Shown here: piece by piece, positions 50,463 to 59,461 of the stretch | Position numbering within the stretch: the stretch's first letter is position 1 | How the letters are laid out: every line of letters starts with the position of its first letter | NCBI GenBank assembly: GCA_044598425.1 | Contig: CP172536.1 | Location: forward strand, 3,162,001-3,226,000 | Length of the DNA: 64,000 bases | Reading direction: 5' to 3' | DNA from: JAEVLT01 sp044598425 | GTDB taxonomy: Bacteria > Bacillota > Bacilli > Bacillales > Cytobacillaceae | Translations under genes and position numbers: made by a program | The notes under the pieces: model-generated | Seen by the model: only the letters and a program-made list of their open reading frames with translations | What the model was told of the DNA's origin: nothing | Database searches by the model: none

Positions 50463-50696
50463 AAATCATTTTAGCGACTTTCATATTATATGCTATATTT
50501 GTCCCTTTTGCAAGGGAATAAATGTTTAAACAATGTTTAAAACCTTTAAACTTGGATATCATGAATCTGAGATCTTTTTTCCAAAATGATGAATGTACTA
50601 CTTAGTGTGTTACATTTTCCTTCGGAATGAAGAGTCAGCAGAACGATCCTTTTGAAATTCTTCAAAGTTTGTCGAGCAAAACAGAAGCTGATTTGT

Positions 50697-50713
50697 TTGA
50701 CCTTTATTGACCA
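50697..50713 (+). promoter_or_regulatory. CtsR operator before clpP
   Basis: TTTGACC-TTT-ATTGACC is the reverse of the CtsR heptad repeat (RGTCAAA-NAN-RGTCAAA) with one weak position. It covers the -35 of the clpP promoter, so CtsR would block RNA polymerase. Confidence 0.88.
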
Positions 50714-50726
50714 TTAGTGTATGATA
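50698..50726 (+). promoter_or_regulatory. sigma-A promoter of clpP
   Basis: TTGACC, 17 bases, TATGAT, overlapped by the CtsR operator. Confidence 0.75.
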
Positions 50727-50779
50727 ACAGTACGTAAGATTTTTCAAAACAAGTTACATAATTAAAGGAGGAATAGGCA

Positions 50780-51382
50780 ATGAATTTGATCCCTACAGTT
50801 ATTGAACAGACAAACCGGGGTGAAAGAGCCTACGATATTTATTCCCGTTTGTTAAAAGACCGAATCATTATGCTCGGCAGCGCGATTGATGATAATGTTT
50901 CCAATTCGATTGTAGCGCAATTATTGTTCCTTGAGGCAGAGAACCCAGAAAAAGATATTACCCTTTATATTAATAGCCCTGGTGGCAGTATCACTGCCGG
51001 AATGGCCATTTACGATACGATGCAATATATTAAACCGCAAGTTTCGACTGTTTGCATCGGTATGGCTGCATCGATGGGTGCTTTCCTTCTTGCCGCCGGT
51101 GAAAAAGGGAAGCGTTATGCACTTCCGAATGCGGAAGTGATGATCCATCAACCGCTTGGCGGTGCGCAGGGCCAGGCAACCGAAATCGAAATTGCTGCAA
51201 AAAGGATTCTCTTCCTTCGCGAAAAATTAAACACGATTTTGGCAGAACGTACCGGCCAGCCACTTGAAGTAATCGAAAAAGATACGGATCGCGACAACTT
51301 TATGACTGCGGATCGCGCTCTCGAATACGGCTTAATTGACCATATTATCACTCGCAACGATCAACAAAAAGACAAGAAATAA
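50780..51382 (+). CDS. clpP: ATP-dependent Clp protease proteolytic subunit
   Basis: A 200-aa serine protease that forms the 14-mer chamber used with ClpX, ClpC or ClpE. The catalytic Ser is in IGMAASMGAFLLAAG, His in VMIHQPLGGAQGQATE and Asp in EKDTDRDNFM. LYINSPGGSITAGMAIYDTM is the substrate-binding strand. AAAGGAGG precedes the ATG. It is the only plus-strand protein gene in the right 30 kb, under a CtsR-controlled promoter, and ends in a terminator shared with crh. Confidence 0.97.
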   Translation: MNLIPTVIEQTNRGERAYDIYSRLLKDRIIMLGSAIDDNVSNSIVAQLLFLEAENPEKDITLYINSPGGSITAGMAIYDTMQYIKPQVSTVCIGMAASMGAFLLAAGEKGKRYALPNAEVMIHQPLGGAQGQATEIEIAAKRILFLREKLNTILAERTGQPLEVIEKDTDRDNFMTADRALEYGLIDHIITRNDQQKDKK

Positions 51383-51404
51383 AACGGGACGAAGACGATT
51401 CAGG

Positions 51405-51438
51405 AAAAAGGGTTTGACAACAATGTCAAACCCTTTTT
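51405..51438. terminator. bidirectional terminator between clpP and crh
   Basis: AAAAAGGGTTTGACA and TGTCAAACCCTTTTT form a 15-bp perfect stem with a 4-base loop. Confidence 0.92.
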
Positions 51439-51695
51439 CAGTTCTCTTTTTGAATATAATCGCTTAAAGCCTTGACGGCTTCTTGTTCATCATCACCATT
51501 GGCGATGATGCGCACCGTTGTTCCTGAACTTACCGCGAGACTCATTAGTCCCATGATGCTTTTCGCATTTACCTTCTTCCCATCCTTTTCAAGAAATATT
51601 TCGGCTGAAAAGCGATTTGCTTCCTGTACAAACAGTGCTGCCGGGCGTGCCTGAAGCCCAGTTTTTAACTTTACTTCTACTTGTTTTTCTACCAT
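51438..51695 (-). CDS. crh: catabolite repression HPr-like protein Crh
   Basis: An 85-aa HPr-like protein. Residue 15 is Gln (TGLQARPAA), where HPr has the PTS His15, so it cannot take part in sugar transport. Ser46 is present (AKSIMGLMSLAVSSGT), so HPrK can phosphorylate it and it can serve as a CcpA co-repressor. It is the last gene of the nudix-rapZ-yvcK-whiA-crh cluster, 30 bases after whiA. Confidence 0.95.
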   Translation of the reverse strand: MVEKQVEVKLKTGLQARPAALFVQEANRFSAEIFLEKDGKKVNAKSIMGLMSLAVSSGTTVRIIANGDDEQEAVKALSDYIQKEN

Positions 51696-51725
51696 TTTTA
51701 CAATACCTCCCCAATGTATTCCTAC

Positions 51726-52676
51726 CTATTTTTTCGGAGCCATTTCACCGGCTCGTATTTTCTCAGCAATCTCGTCAATTTTTCGTAAGCGGTGATTGAT
51801 TCCGGATTTGCTAATCGCACCGCCTGCGACCATTTCACCTAACTCTTTCAATGTTACATCCTGGTAAGTTACCCTAAGTTCGGCAATTTCCCGCAATTTT
51901 TCGGGCAGCACTTGCAGGCCAACCGTCTGCTCAATAAAACGAATATTTTCAACTTGCCTTAGCGAAGCGCCAATTGTTTTGTTCAAGTTGGCCGTCTCGC
52001 AATTAACAAGGCGGTTTACCGAGTTTCGCATATCCCTGACAATCCGGACATCCTCAAAGCGGAGCAGGGCATTATGTGCGCCGATAACATTTAAAAATTC
52101 CGTAATTTTTTCCGCTTCTTTCAAATACGTAATATAACCTTTTTTCCGTTCAAGTGTTTTACTGTTGAGTCCAAATATATTCATTAATTCACATAAAGAG
52201 TCGTTGTGTTCCTTATAAAGAGAAAAAATTTCCAAATGATATGAGGACGTTTCCGGATTATTCACGGAGCCACCTGCAAGAAAAGCTCCCCTTAAATAAG
52301 AACGCTTACAACACTTCTTTTTGATTAGCTCCTTCGAAATATCATGGATAAAGGTAAATCCTTCGCCAAGGATTTTTAAATCCTCCAATATTTCTTTTGC
52401 TTGTTGGGCAAGGCGGACAATGTACACATTGTTTTTCTTCAGCCGCATTTTTTTTCGTACAAAAAGTTCAACTTGCACATCATAGCTCTTCTTGATGAGA
52501 GTGTAAATTCTCCTCGCAATTGCCGCGTTTTCCGTTTGAATATCCACAACCAGCTTTCGATTTGAGAAGGAAAGTGATCCGTTCATGCGAATTAACGCGG
52601 AAAGCTCAGCACGGCTGCAGCAGGATTTTACCTCCAGATTGGTTAATTCCTTTTTCGTTTCCGAAGCGAAAGACAT
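51726..52676 (-). CDS. whiA: WhiA-type DNA-binding protein (YvcL)
   Basis: A 316-aa protein with a LAGLIDADG homing-endonuclease-like N-terminal part (YLRGAFLAGGSVNNPETSSYHLEI) and a C-terminal helix-turn-helix. In the latter, TYQDVTLKELGEMVAGGAISKSGINHRLRKI is the DNA-binding region. In B. subtilis it affects cell division and nucleoid organisation. AGGGGGGTGAAAGG precedes the ATG. It follows yvcK after 89 bases in the conserved cluster. Confidence 0.95.
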   Translation of the reverse strand: MSFASETKKELTNLEVKSCCSRAELSALIRMNGSLSFSNRKLVVDIQTENAAIARRIYTLIKKSYDVQVELFVRKKMRLKKNNVYIVRLAQQAKEILEDLKILGEGFTFIHDISKELIKKKCCKRSYLRGAFLAGGSVNNPETSSYHLEIFSLYKEHNDSLCELMNIFGLNSKTLERKKGYITYLKEAEKITEFLNVIGAHNALLRFEDVRIVRDMRNSVNRLVNCETANLNKTIGASLRQVENIRFIEQTVGLQVLPEKLREIAELRVTYQDVTLKELGEMVAGGAISKSGINHRLRKIDEIAEKIRAGEMAPKK

Positions 52677-52765
52677 CCTTTCACCCCCCTACTTGCTGGC
52701 ACTTGAGCAATTCATCTGCCCTTGCTGCGCTTTTTTAAAAAATAAAACAATTAAATCATTTTCTA

Positions 52766-53752
52766 TTAATACGCTTGAAATCGCCTTTTGGTTTCAGCAA
52801 TCAATAAATTATACAAAATTTCCGCAACTTTCTTCGGATCATGCCTCAGTGCCCCATGTTCCAAAACGGCAATATCTCCATGTACAACCTCCAAGCCTAA
52901 ATCAAACAGGCGCGGAAGATCATACTGCACCGGATGCGCCAGTTCCTTTTTATAGCGAAGCTGAACATCGGCAGGAATTTCTTCATTGTTTACTAAAATC
53001 GTATCAATAAAAGCACAATTCATATGGTCATAAATCGCTTTTACATGGTCACTCGCTGTAAATCCATGCGTTTCTCCCGCTTGGGTCATTAAATTACAAA
53101 TATAGACTTTTTTCGCGTGGGAACGACACACTTCCTCCCCTAGTTTTGGAACAAGCAGGTTCGGAAGAATACTTGTATATAAGCTCCCTGGACCAATGAT
53201 GATCAAATCAGCCTGGACAATGGCCTGAATCGTTTCTGGCAATGGCTGAATGTCATCCGGAGTCAAAAAAACTTTATGAATTTTTTTGCCAGAAAAAGGA
53301 ATCTTTGACTCTCCTGAAACAATTGTTCCATCCTCCAATTCCGCATGCAATACAACACTTTGATTTGCAGCAGGCAGCACCTTGCCGTGTACATTTAACA
53401 CTTTGCTCATCTCTTGAATCGCATGGACGAAGTTCCCGGTAATCGACGTCATGGCGGCTAAGATTAAATTCCCGAGAGAATGGCCGGATAATTCATTCGA
53501 TGTTTGAAAACGATGCTGGAACATCTCCTCGATCAACGGCTCAACATCCGATAAAGCCGCTAAAACATTGCGAATATCACCTGGAGGAGGAATATGCAAA
53601 TCATCGCGCAATCTTCCCGAGCTGCCGCCATCATCTGCTACCGTCACAATCGCAGTAATATCAACGGGGTACTGTTTTAACCCTCGTAATAAAACAGGCA
53701 AGCCTGTTCCACCGCCAACGATGACAATTCTTGGCTGTCTGAATTGGCTCAT
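52766..53752 (-). CDS. yvcK: gluconeogenesis/wall-related protein YvcK (MgfK)
   Basis: A 328-aa member of the CofD-like superfamily (UPF0052). N-terminal IVIVGGGTGLPVLLRGLKQYPVDITAIVTVADDGGSSGRLRDD is the nucleotide-sugar-binding site. GHSLGNLILAAM and IIIGPGSLYTSILPNLLV are conserved. Binds UDP-GlcNAc and is needed for growth on gluconeogenic carbon sources in B. subtilis. It overlaps rapZ by 4 bases. Confidence 0.95.
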   Translation of the reverse strand: MSQFRQPRIVIVGGGTGLPVLLRGLKQYPVDITAIVTVADDGGSSGRLRDDLHIPPPGDIRNVLAALSDVEPLIEEMFQHRFQTSNELSGHSLGNLILAAMTSITGNFVHAIQEMSKVLNVHGKVLPAANQSVVLHAELEDGTIVSGESKIPFSGKKIHKVFLTPDDIQPLPETIQAIVQADLIIIGPGSLYTSILPNLLVPKLGEEVCRSHAKKVYICNLMTQAGETHGFTASDHVKAIYDHMNCAFIDTILVNNEEIPADVQLRYKKELAHPVQYDLPRLFDLGLEVVHGDIAVLEHGALRHDPKKVAEILYNLLIAETKRRFQAY

Positions 53753-54642
53753 TTTGTAATGTCCTTTCTCCTCTCAATGTCACGGTGCGTTATTTGTGTA
53801 TGATAATCTTTTTCAAAAAAGTGACCAATGTATTCAGCAAGCGCAACCGAACGATGCTGCCCTCCGGTACATCCCATCGCAATCACAAGCTGAGCTTTCC
53901 CTTCCCGCATATAGTGCGGCAGCATGAAACTGAGCAGTTCCGTTACTTTTTCTAAAAATTTTTGCGTCTCACTCCACTTTAAAACATAGCTGGACACGTC
54001 TACATCCAGGCCGGTTTTTGGCCTCATGTGTTCAATATAATGGGGATTAGGCAAAAAACGCACATCAAATACAAGATCAGCATCGATTGGAAGCCCGTAT
54101 TTAAATCCAAATGACATGACATTGACGGTAAAAATTGATTTTTTATTCAAAGTAAATTCATTTAAGATTTTTTCACGAAGCTCTCGAGGCTTCATTTGAG
54201 ACGTATTATAAATAAGTTGTGCTCTTCCTTTTAACTCTTCTAGCAATTCCCTCTCAAGCTGAATCCCCTCAAGCGGCAGTCCAGACGGAGCAAGCGGGTG
54301 AGTGCGCCGCGTTTCTTTGTAGCGCCTGACAAGCGTTGAATCCTCAGCATCCAAAAATAAAATTTGCGGTGTCACCCATGAAGTTTCTGCGAGATCATCC
54401 AACGCTTTAAACAGATGGTCAAAAAATTCCCGTCCACGCAAGTCCATCACAAGCGCTACTTTATTCATTTTATTCCCGGATTCCTTCATCAGTTCTAAAA
54501 ATTTTGGAAGTAAAGTTGGCGGCAGATTATCGACGCAAAAGAAGCCTAAATCCTCGAAACTTTGTATGGCTACGGTTTTTCCAGCTCCAGACATACCCGT
54601 TATAATCACCATTTGAGTATCGCTTGTCGAACCGCTACTCAT
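53749..54642 (-). CDS. rapZ: RNase adapter RapZ / YvcJ nucleotide-binding protein
   Basis: A 297-aa P-loop protein. Walker A is GMSGAGKTVAIQSFEDLGFFCVDNLP (near residue 15). The C-terminal domain has DVRFLPNPHY and MGCTGGQHRSVALAEYI. B. subtilis YvcJ hydrolyses ATP/GTP and affects competence. The RNase-adapter role of E. coli RapZ is not assured here. It starts 18 bases after the nudix gene and overlaps yvcK by 4 bases. Confidence 0.93.
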   Translation of the reverse strand: MSSGSTSDTQMVIITGMSGAGKTVAIQSFEDLGFFCVDNLPPTLLPKFLELMKESGNKMNKVALVMDLRGREFFDHLFKALDDLAETSWVTPQILFLDAEDSTLVRRYKETRRTHPLAPSGLPLEGIQLERELLEELKGRAQLIYNTSQMKPRELREKILNEFTLNKKSIFTVNVMSFGFKYGLPIDADLVFDVRFLPNPHYIEHMRPKTGLDVDVSSYVLKWSETQKFLEKVTELLSFMLPHYMREGKAQLVIAMGCTGGQHRSVALAEYIGHFFEKDYHTQITHRDIERRKDITK

Positions 54643-54660
54643 TTCAATCCCCCCTATTAT

Positions 54661-55128
54661 TCAGCTCGGATCCAATCGATAGCTTATTAATTCGAAATCG
54701 TTCGTATATGTGAAAGTACCATAGATGAGCCCATTTCCATGAATCATATAGTCAAGAATGTGGTAATCACCTGGAGCCATTGGCAAAGAGGCAATGCGAT
54801 CAATCGGCTGCCACTCAAGCTTTCCCTCAACACTTTCTTCAAAACGCGCTCCATCGGAATCGGTTGCCATGAAGGTAAACATCATCCATTCAGAAACGAC
54901 TTGGTCTTGCTCCTTCATAATAAATGTAAACACACCTTTTAGCTGCGGGTTTTTAAGATAAATTCCCGTTTCCTCACGATATTCGCGGACACAGGAGTCG
55001 CGTACGGATTCGCCAGGCTCCATCTTTCCACCCGGCGCCACCCACCAGCCGCGTCGGGGTTTTTGGAGCAACAAAACTTGATTATCCCGTAACAAAACAC
55101 AATTGGTGACACGCTGCATATTCTTCAC
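54661..55128 (-). CDS. Nudix hydrolase (YvcI-like)
   Basis: A 155-aa Nudix-family protein. The Nudix box is GKMEPGESVRDSCVREYREETGI (near residues 34-56), complete in G-x5-E-x7-REUXEE-x-G-I. It hydrolyses nucleoside diphosphates linked to another moiety; the substrate is unknown, but an 8-oxo-dGTP-type or RNA-cap substrate is possible. It heads the nudix-rapZ-yvcK-whiA-crh cluster. AAGAATATGCAGC follows a weak GAGGTG ribosome site. Confidence 0.88.
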   Translation of the reverse strand: MKNMQRVTNCVLLRDNQVLLLQKPRRGWWVAPGGKMEPGESVRDSCVREYREETGIYLKNPQLKGVFTFIMKEQDQVVSEWMMFTFMATDSDGARFEESVEGKLEWQPIDRIASLPMAPGDYHILDYMIHGNGLIYGTFTYTNDFELISYRLDPS

Positions 55129-55245
55129 CTCAAACGCTATGTAAAACTTTTCATAAAATAATCTTATGGATTCTTTTCATTATACTATTTTTCAAATACA
55201 GTCACAATGAATAACAAGCTTGTTGTTTTGGTTAACATTTCTGAG

Positions 55246-55277
55246 TCAAAAAAAGAACACAGGCAGTTTACCTGTGC
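55246..55277 (-). terminator. terminator of trxB
   Basis: GCACAGG and CCTGTG (minus strand) form a stem, followed by TTCTTTTTTTG. Confidence 0.82.
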
Positions 55278-55413
55278 TAAAAGGATTATATTTTAAAGGG
55301 GGTCAATTACTAAGATTATCATACCCTACCAATATTTCACTCTTGTTACAATAGAATTAAAAGCCGGTAACGTTTTGATTAAGATATTGTACGGAAAGCG
55401 CAAAGCCTTTTAA

Positions 55414-56364
55414 TTACTGCTTTGCTTTTAATTCTTCTTTTAATTCCTCTACATAATGCTGAGCACTTTGTGCTGCAATGCTGCCGTCACCTGTTGCTGT
55501 AACAATCTGGCGCAATGTTTTTTCACGAATATCGCCGGCAGCAAAAATTCCGCGAACCTTCGTTTCCATCTGATCATTCGTCTCAATATAGCCGTTCTCA
55601 TTGGTAATTCCAAGGCTGACAAACGGCTTTGACAGCGGGAGCATACCGACATAAATAAAAACACCATCTGCCGGAAACTCTTGCTCAGAGCCGTCCACAG
55701 TCGATACAAGCGTAAGACTCCCTACTTTTCCATCCTTTGCATGAATTTCTTTAACCGTATGATTCCAGATAAAATCGACTTTTTCATTTGCGAATGCGCG
55801 GTCTTGCAAAATCTTTTGAGCGCGCAGCTGATCGCGGCGATGAACGATGGTCACTTTTGAAGCGAACCGGGTTAAGTAAACACCTTCTTCAACAGCGGAA
55901 TCTCCGCCGCCGACGACGACTAGCTCTTTACCTTTGAAAAAGGCGCCATCGCAAACCGCACAATAGGAAACACCGCGTCCACCTAACTCTTTCTCGCCTG
56001 GAACACCTAATTTTTTATATTCGGCACCGGTTGTAATAATAACAGAATACGTTTTGTATTCTTTTGAACCAGCCACTACCGTTTTATAATCGCCATGGTC
56101 AATGATTTCTTTAATATCGCCATAAGCGTATTCGGCGCCAAATTTCTTCGCGTGGTCGAACATTTTCGTGGATAGATCCGGCCCTAAAATGCTTTCATAT
56201 CCTGGATAGTTTTCCACTTCTTCTGTATTGGCCATTTGCCCGCCTGGAACACCGCGCTCAATCATCAATGTGCTCAAGTTTGCGCGGGATGTATAAACAG
56301 CAGCAGTCATGCCGGCAGGTCCGGCCCCTGCAATGATTACATCATAAATTTTTTCCTCAGACAT
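55414..56364 (-). CDS. trxB: thioredoxin reductase
   Basis: A 316-aa FAD/NADPH enzyme that reduces thioredoxin. The FAD site is GAGPAGMTAAVYTSRA, the redox disulfide is CAVC in VSYCAVCDGAFF (near residue 137), the NADPH site is VVVGGGDSAVEEGVYLTRF, and the FAD end is GIFAAGDIREKTLRQIVTATGDGSIAA. AAGGAGTGATAAAGTACC precedes the ATG. It is separated from the TPR gene by 96 bases, with its own terminator downstream. Confidence 0.97.
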   Translation of the reverse strand: MSEEKIYDVIIAGAGPAGMTAAVYTSRANLSTLMIERGVPGGQMANTEEVENYPGYESILGPDLSTKMFDHAKKFGAEYAYGDIKEIIDHGDYKTVVAGSKEYKTYSVIITTGAEYKKLGVPGEKELGGRGVSYCAVCDGAFFKGKELVVVGGGDSAVEEGVYLTRFASKVTIVHRRDQLRAQKILQDRAFANEKVDFIWNHTVKEIHAKDGKVGSLTLVSTVDGSEQEFPADGVFIYVGMLPLSKPFVSLGITNENGYIETNDQMETKVRGIFAAGDIREKTLRQIVTATGDGSIAAQSAQHYVEELKEELKAKQ

Positions 56365-56460
56365 GGTACTTTATCACTCCTTTAGATACTTGCCTAAGCC
56401 ATATTATTTCCTACATAAATCTATCCTATAAAACAAAGATTCCGGCGTCCAAATATTTGC

Positions 56461-57945
56461 TCATTGTAAGCAATTGTTCACCAATTTTACATATTTTCCA
56501 ACCGTGGCAGCTGACAAACCGTAACGATCGGCCAATTCCTGCTGGGATCTTTTTTCGTTTCGCAGCTTTTTCCATACATATTCTGTTGCCGCAGCCCATG
56601 CATAAGTATTATTTAAATCCAATCCCTGATTTACGGCTTGCAAAAAAATGGAAAACCACGTTAAAAACAAACCCGCTTCAATCGTTCCAATCGGCTGATA
56701 ATATCGATAAAGATTTTTGGCAATTTCATGCCCCTGCCAATAAAATGAGGAATCTTGTTTCATTAAGTAATCTGCATATTGTTTTTCAATCTCTGTAAAT
56801 TTATCCATTTTAACCAAGGCAAGCATTTCTTCCCGCTTTTTCGAAACAGAGATCAGGAAAAGGGAAAAGAGCCGCTCTTCCACATAATCGCTTTCCAGCT
56901 TTCGTGAAATGGATTGTGAATGATCTTCAAGCCCATTAATCCCTTCTCTTTCGTCATTCCAAGGTTCAAGTCCAATTTTTTCCGGATTGATGTCAATGAC
57001 TTTTTTCCAAATATTTTTTGCAAAAACCACGTTTCCTGTGTGATAAGCGGCCAAAGAAAGCCAATAATAAAATGGGCCGTCGCCAGCAAAACCATATTTA
57101 TACAGCTTTTTTAGCCAAAAATAGGCAAGATCAAACTCACCGACTAACGCAAAGGTTGCTCCCAGTTTGAACTGATGCTCCGTGACAAGCGGCTGAATTT
57201 TTTTTAACATCTTCGTTAGCTTTACGGCTTTTTTTGTTTGCTTTCGATAATGCGCAAATACAAGCAGATTGCACAATGCATGAAGATTTCCAGGATTTCG
57301 CTTTAAAACATCCAGCAAAATCGTTTCCGCTTTTTCCACTTTACCTAAATAGAAGTAGGCAAGGGCGAGATTATTGTAAGCAGACCAATATTCCGGGTAT
57401 TCGTTAATGACCGAATGAAGGAGTTCGATTGCCTTTGGAAAGTAGCCGGACTCTAGCAAGTCGCGGGCTCGTTCCTGCTTAATAATTAAATCGTCTTCTT
57501 CATACAGCTCCTCTTCCAGTTCTTCTGACTCCAAAGCCAATAACTCCAGTAATTCTTCGCTATCGTCTGCAAAATCACCATCAGGTTCCAATTCCAAATA
57601 GCGCTTCGCATGCTGAAATGCATCTTTAAAAAAGCCTAGATAGGCATAATTATTTGCTAAAAAATAATGGCACTCGACCATTTCTTGATCCAATTCTTCC
57701 AGGATATGCTGCAAGAGTTCATTCGAATCTTCATACTCGCCTATTTCTGTTAAAACAATAGCCAGCTGACAAGCAATCATTGGTTCCGTCGGCTCAAGCT
57801 GCATCGCTCGCTGAAGATATTTTTTCGCTTTAGTTAAATCCTGCCGATGATAGGCCTTTAAACCTTTTTTAAAATAATATTCCCCATTAGGGAGAAAGGT
57901 AAGGATTTTACCATTCTGAATTCTTGCTTTCGCGTCTTTACTCAT
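56461..57945 (-). CDS. TPR-repeat protein with C-terminal DNA-binding-like helix
   Basis: A 494-aa cytosolic protein with at least five tetratricopeptide units (GLKAYHRQDLTKAKKYLQRAMQLEP, LAIVLTEIGEYEDSNELL, LALAYFYLGKVEKAETILLDVLKRNPGN). An acidic stretch lies between TPR groups (LESEELEEELYEEDD). The end shows SQQELADRYGLSAATVGKYVKLVN, a helix-turn-helix-like motif. It resembles B. subtilis YvcD. Met at 57945 has GGAGG 5 bases upstream. Its partner is unknown; position between trxB and the his operon is conserved. Confidence 0.82.
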   Translation of the reverse strand: MSKDAKARIQNGKILTFLPNGEYYFKKGLKAYHRQDLTKAKKYLQRAMQLEPTEPMIACQLAIVLTEIGEYEDSNELLQHILEELDQEMVECHYFLANNYAYLGFFKDAFQHAKRYLELEPDGDFADDSEELLELLALESEELEEELYEEDDLIIKQERARDLLESGYFPKAIELLHSVINEYPEYWSAYNNLALAYFYLGKVEKAETILLDVLKRNPGNLHALCNLLVFAHYRKQTKKAVKLTKMLKKIQPLVTEHQFKLGATFALVGEFDLAYFWLKKLYKYGFAGDGPFYYWLSLAAYHTGNVVFAKNIWKKVIDINPEKIGLEPWNDEREGINGLEDHSQSISRKLESDYVEERLFSLFLISVSKKREEMLALVKMDKFTEIEKQYADYLMKQDSSFYWQGHEIAKNLYRYYQPIGTIEAGLFLTWFSIFLQAVNQGLDLNNTYAWAAATEYVWKKLRNEKRSQQELADRYGLSAATVGKYVKLVNNCLQ

Positions 57946-58049
57946 GCAGTCCTCCATCTTTCATTCAACATACCTTAAGTAGTATACCATATGTACCAGC
58001 TATCGGAGAAGAAATTGAGCCTTATAAGGGGTTCGCAACACCAAACGTA

Positions 58050-58080
58050 ATAAAAACGCCGGCAGCCGGGTGCCAGCGTT
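58050..58080 (-). terminator. terminator of the his operon
   Basis: AACGCCGGCA and TGCCAGCGTT form a stem with a GCCGGG loop; TTTTTATTACG follows on the minus strand. Confidence 0.85.
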
Positions 58081-58093
58081 CTCATCATTCTAA

Positions 58094-58387
58094 TTATCTT
58101 GCATTATGTCGTTCTTCCAGCGTTTTCAGAACTTCCGTAAATGGCAGTTCCTGCTCAACAAGCAGCACCATCAAATGATAAAGCAGGTCAGACGCTTCCC
58201 ATTTTAATTCCTCATGGCTCCGATTCTTAGCAGCAATGATTACCTCTGCTGCTTCTTCGCCCACTTTTTTCAAAATCTTATCGACGCCTTTTTCAAACAA
58301 ATAAGTTGTATATGCACCCTCTGGCCGTTCTTTTTCCCGCTCAATAATGATTTGTTCCAGCTTCTTTAAAATTTCATAGTTTTCCAT
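58094..58387 (-). CDS. hisE: phosphoribosyl-ATP pyrophosphatase HisE (separate ORF)
   Basis: A 97-aa protein of the MazG-like fold that removes pyrophosphate from PR-ATP (histidine step 2). EGAYTTYLFEKGVDKILKKVGEEAAEVIIAAKN carries the Mg-binding Glu residues, with HEELKWEASDLLYHLMVLL. In B. subtilis and many Bacilli this is the C-terminal half of HisIE; here it is its own ORF. The ATG at 58387 has GGGAG 9 bases upstream and overlaps hisI by 14 bases, in the +1 frame. Together with hisI it completes the pathway. Confidence 0.93.
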   Translation of the reverse strand: MENYEILKKLEQIIIEREKERPEGAYTTYLFEKGVDKILKKVGEEAAEVIIAAKNRSHEELKWEASDLLYHLMVLLVEQELPFTEVLKTLEERHNAR

Positions 58388-58706
58388 CTTCAAATTCTCC
58401 CTTCTTAAAACAGCTCACAGCTCCAGTGTGGCACGCAGGCCCCTTCGGATTCACGAGCACGACTAAAGCATCGCGATCACAGTCCACTTTTAAACCAACA
58501 ACCGTCTGCGTATTTCCGCTCGTTGCCCCTTTATGCCATAATTCCTGGCGTGAACGGCTATAAAACCACGTTTCCTTCGTTTCGAGCGTTTTGGCGAATG
58601 ATTCCCGGTTCATATAAGCTAGTGTCAAAACCTCTTTTGTATCGGCATCCTGTACAATTGCCGGGATCAAACCTTTTTCGTCAAACTTTAACTCATCAGC
58701 CGTCAT
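58374..58706 (-). CDS. hisI: phosphoribosyl-AMP cyclohydrolase HisI (separate ORF)
   Basis: A 110-aa enzyme (histidine step 3). FDEKGLIPAIVQDADTKEVLTLAYMNRES, ETWFYSRSRQELWHKGATSGNTQTV and the zinc/Mg site VKVDCDRDALVVLVNP with CHTGAVSCF are all intact. It ends with FEDGKL then TGA. The stop is reached as CTA-TGA inside the hisE start region. It overlaps hisF by 4 bases at its start. All catalytic Cys and Asp residues are present. Confidence 0.95.
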   Translation of the reverse strand: MTADELKFDEKGLIPAIVQDADTKEVLTLAYMNRESFAKTLETKETWFYSRSRQELWHKGATSGNTQTVVGLKVDCDRDALVVLVNPKGPACHTGAVSCFKKGEFEDGKL

Positions 58707-59461
58707 CTCACCGCCACCCCTTTGTCCATCAGATAGCTTTTCACTTCACGCACCGACGTTTCTTTGTAATGAAAAATCGATGCTGCCAGGGCTGCATCTG
58801 CTTTTCCATCGACAAACGCCTCAACAAAATGATCAGCATTTCCCGCACCGCCGGAAGCAATAACTGGGATCGATACCGCTTCACTGACCGCTCTTGTCAG
58901 CTCCAAATCAAATCCATTTTTCTCGCCGTCGCTATCCATGCTGGTCAATAAAATTTCCCCGGCACCTAGTTTTTCAGCCTCACGCGCCCATTCTACCGCT
59001 AATTTATCAGTAGATTTCCGTCCGCCATGCGTATACACCCGCCATGTTCCAACTTCCGCATCATACTTTGCATCAATCGCGACGACAATGCACTGCGAGC
59101 CAAAAAAGCCAGCCCCTTCCGTAATCAACTCGGGATTCAGCACCGCAGCTGTATTCAATGAAACTTTATCCGCTCCGGCGCGGAGAATTTTTTTCATATC
59201 GTCAAGCGAGTTGATTCCGCCGCCAACGGTAAATGGAATCGCGAGCTCTGAGGCAACCGCTTTAACGACCTCTACCATCGTTTTCCGGCCTTCATGAGAA
59301 GCAGATATATCAAGGAAAACGAGCTCGTCCGCCCCTTCTTCATCATACACCTTTGCCAGTTCAACCGGGTCGCCGGCATCGCGAAGCTGAACGAATTGAA
59401 TGCCTTTTACCACCCGGCCATCCTTTACATCAAGGCAAGGGATAATCCGTTTCGTTAACAT
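58703..59461 (-). CDS. hisF: imidazole glycerol phosphate synthase subunit HisF
   Basis: A 252-aa TIM barrel cyclase that, with ammonia from HisH, makes IGP and AICAR. Asp11 is in IPCLDVKDGRVVKG, FLDISAS and the second catalytic Asp in LTSMDSDGEKNGFD. VGGGINSLDDM and ASGGAGNADHF form the phosphate sites. Overlaps hisA by 7 bases. Confidence 0.97.
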   Translation of the reverse strand: MLTKRIIPCLDVKDGRVVKGIQFVQLRDAGDPVELAKVYDEEGADELVFLDISASHEGRKTMVEVVKAVASELAIPFTVGGGINSLDDMKKILRAGADKVSLNTAAVLNPELITEGAGFFGSQCIVVAIDAKYDAEVGTWRVYTHGGRKSTDKLAVEWAREAEKLGAGEILLTSMDSDGEKNGFDLELTRAVSEAVSIPVIASGGAGNADHFVEAFVDGKADAALAASIFHYKETSVREVKSYLMDKGVAVR

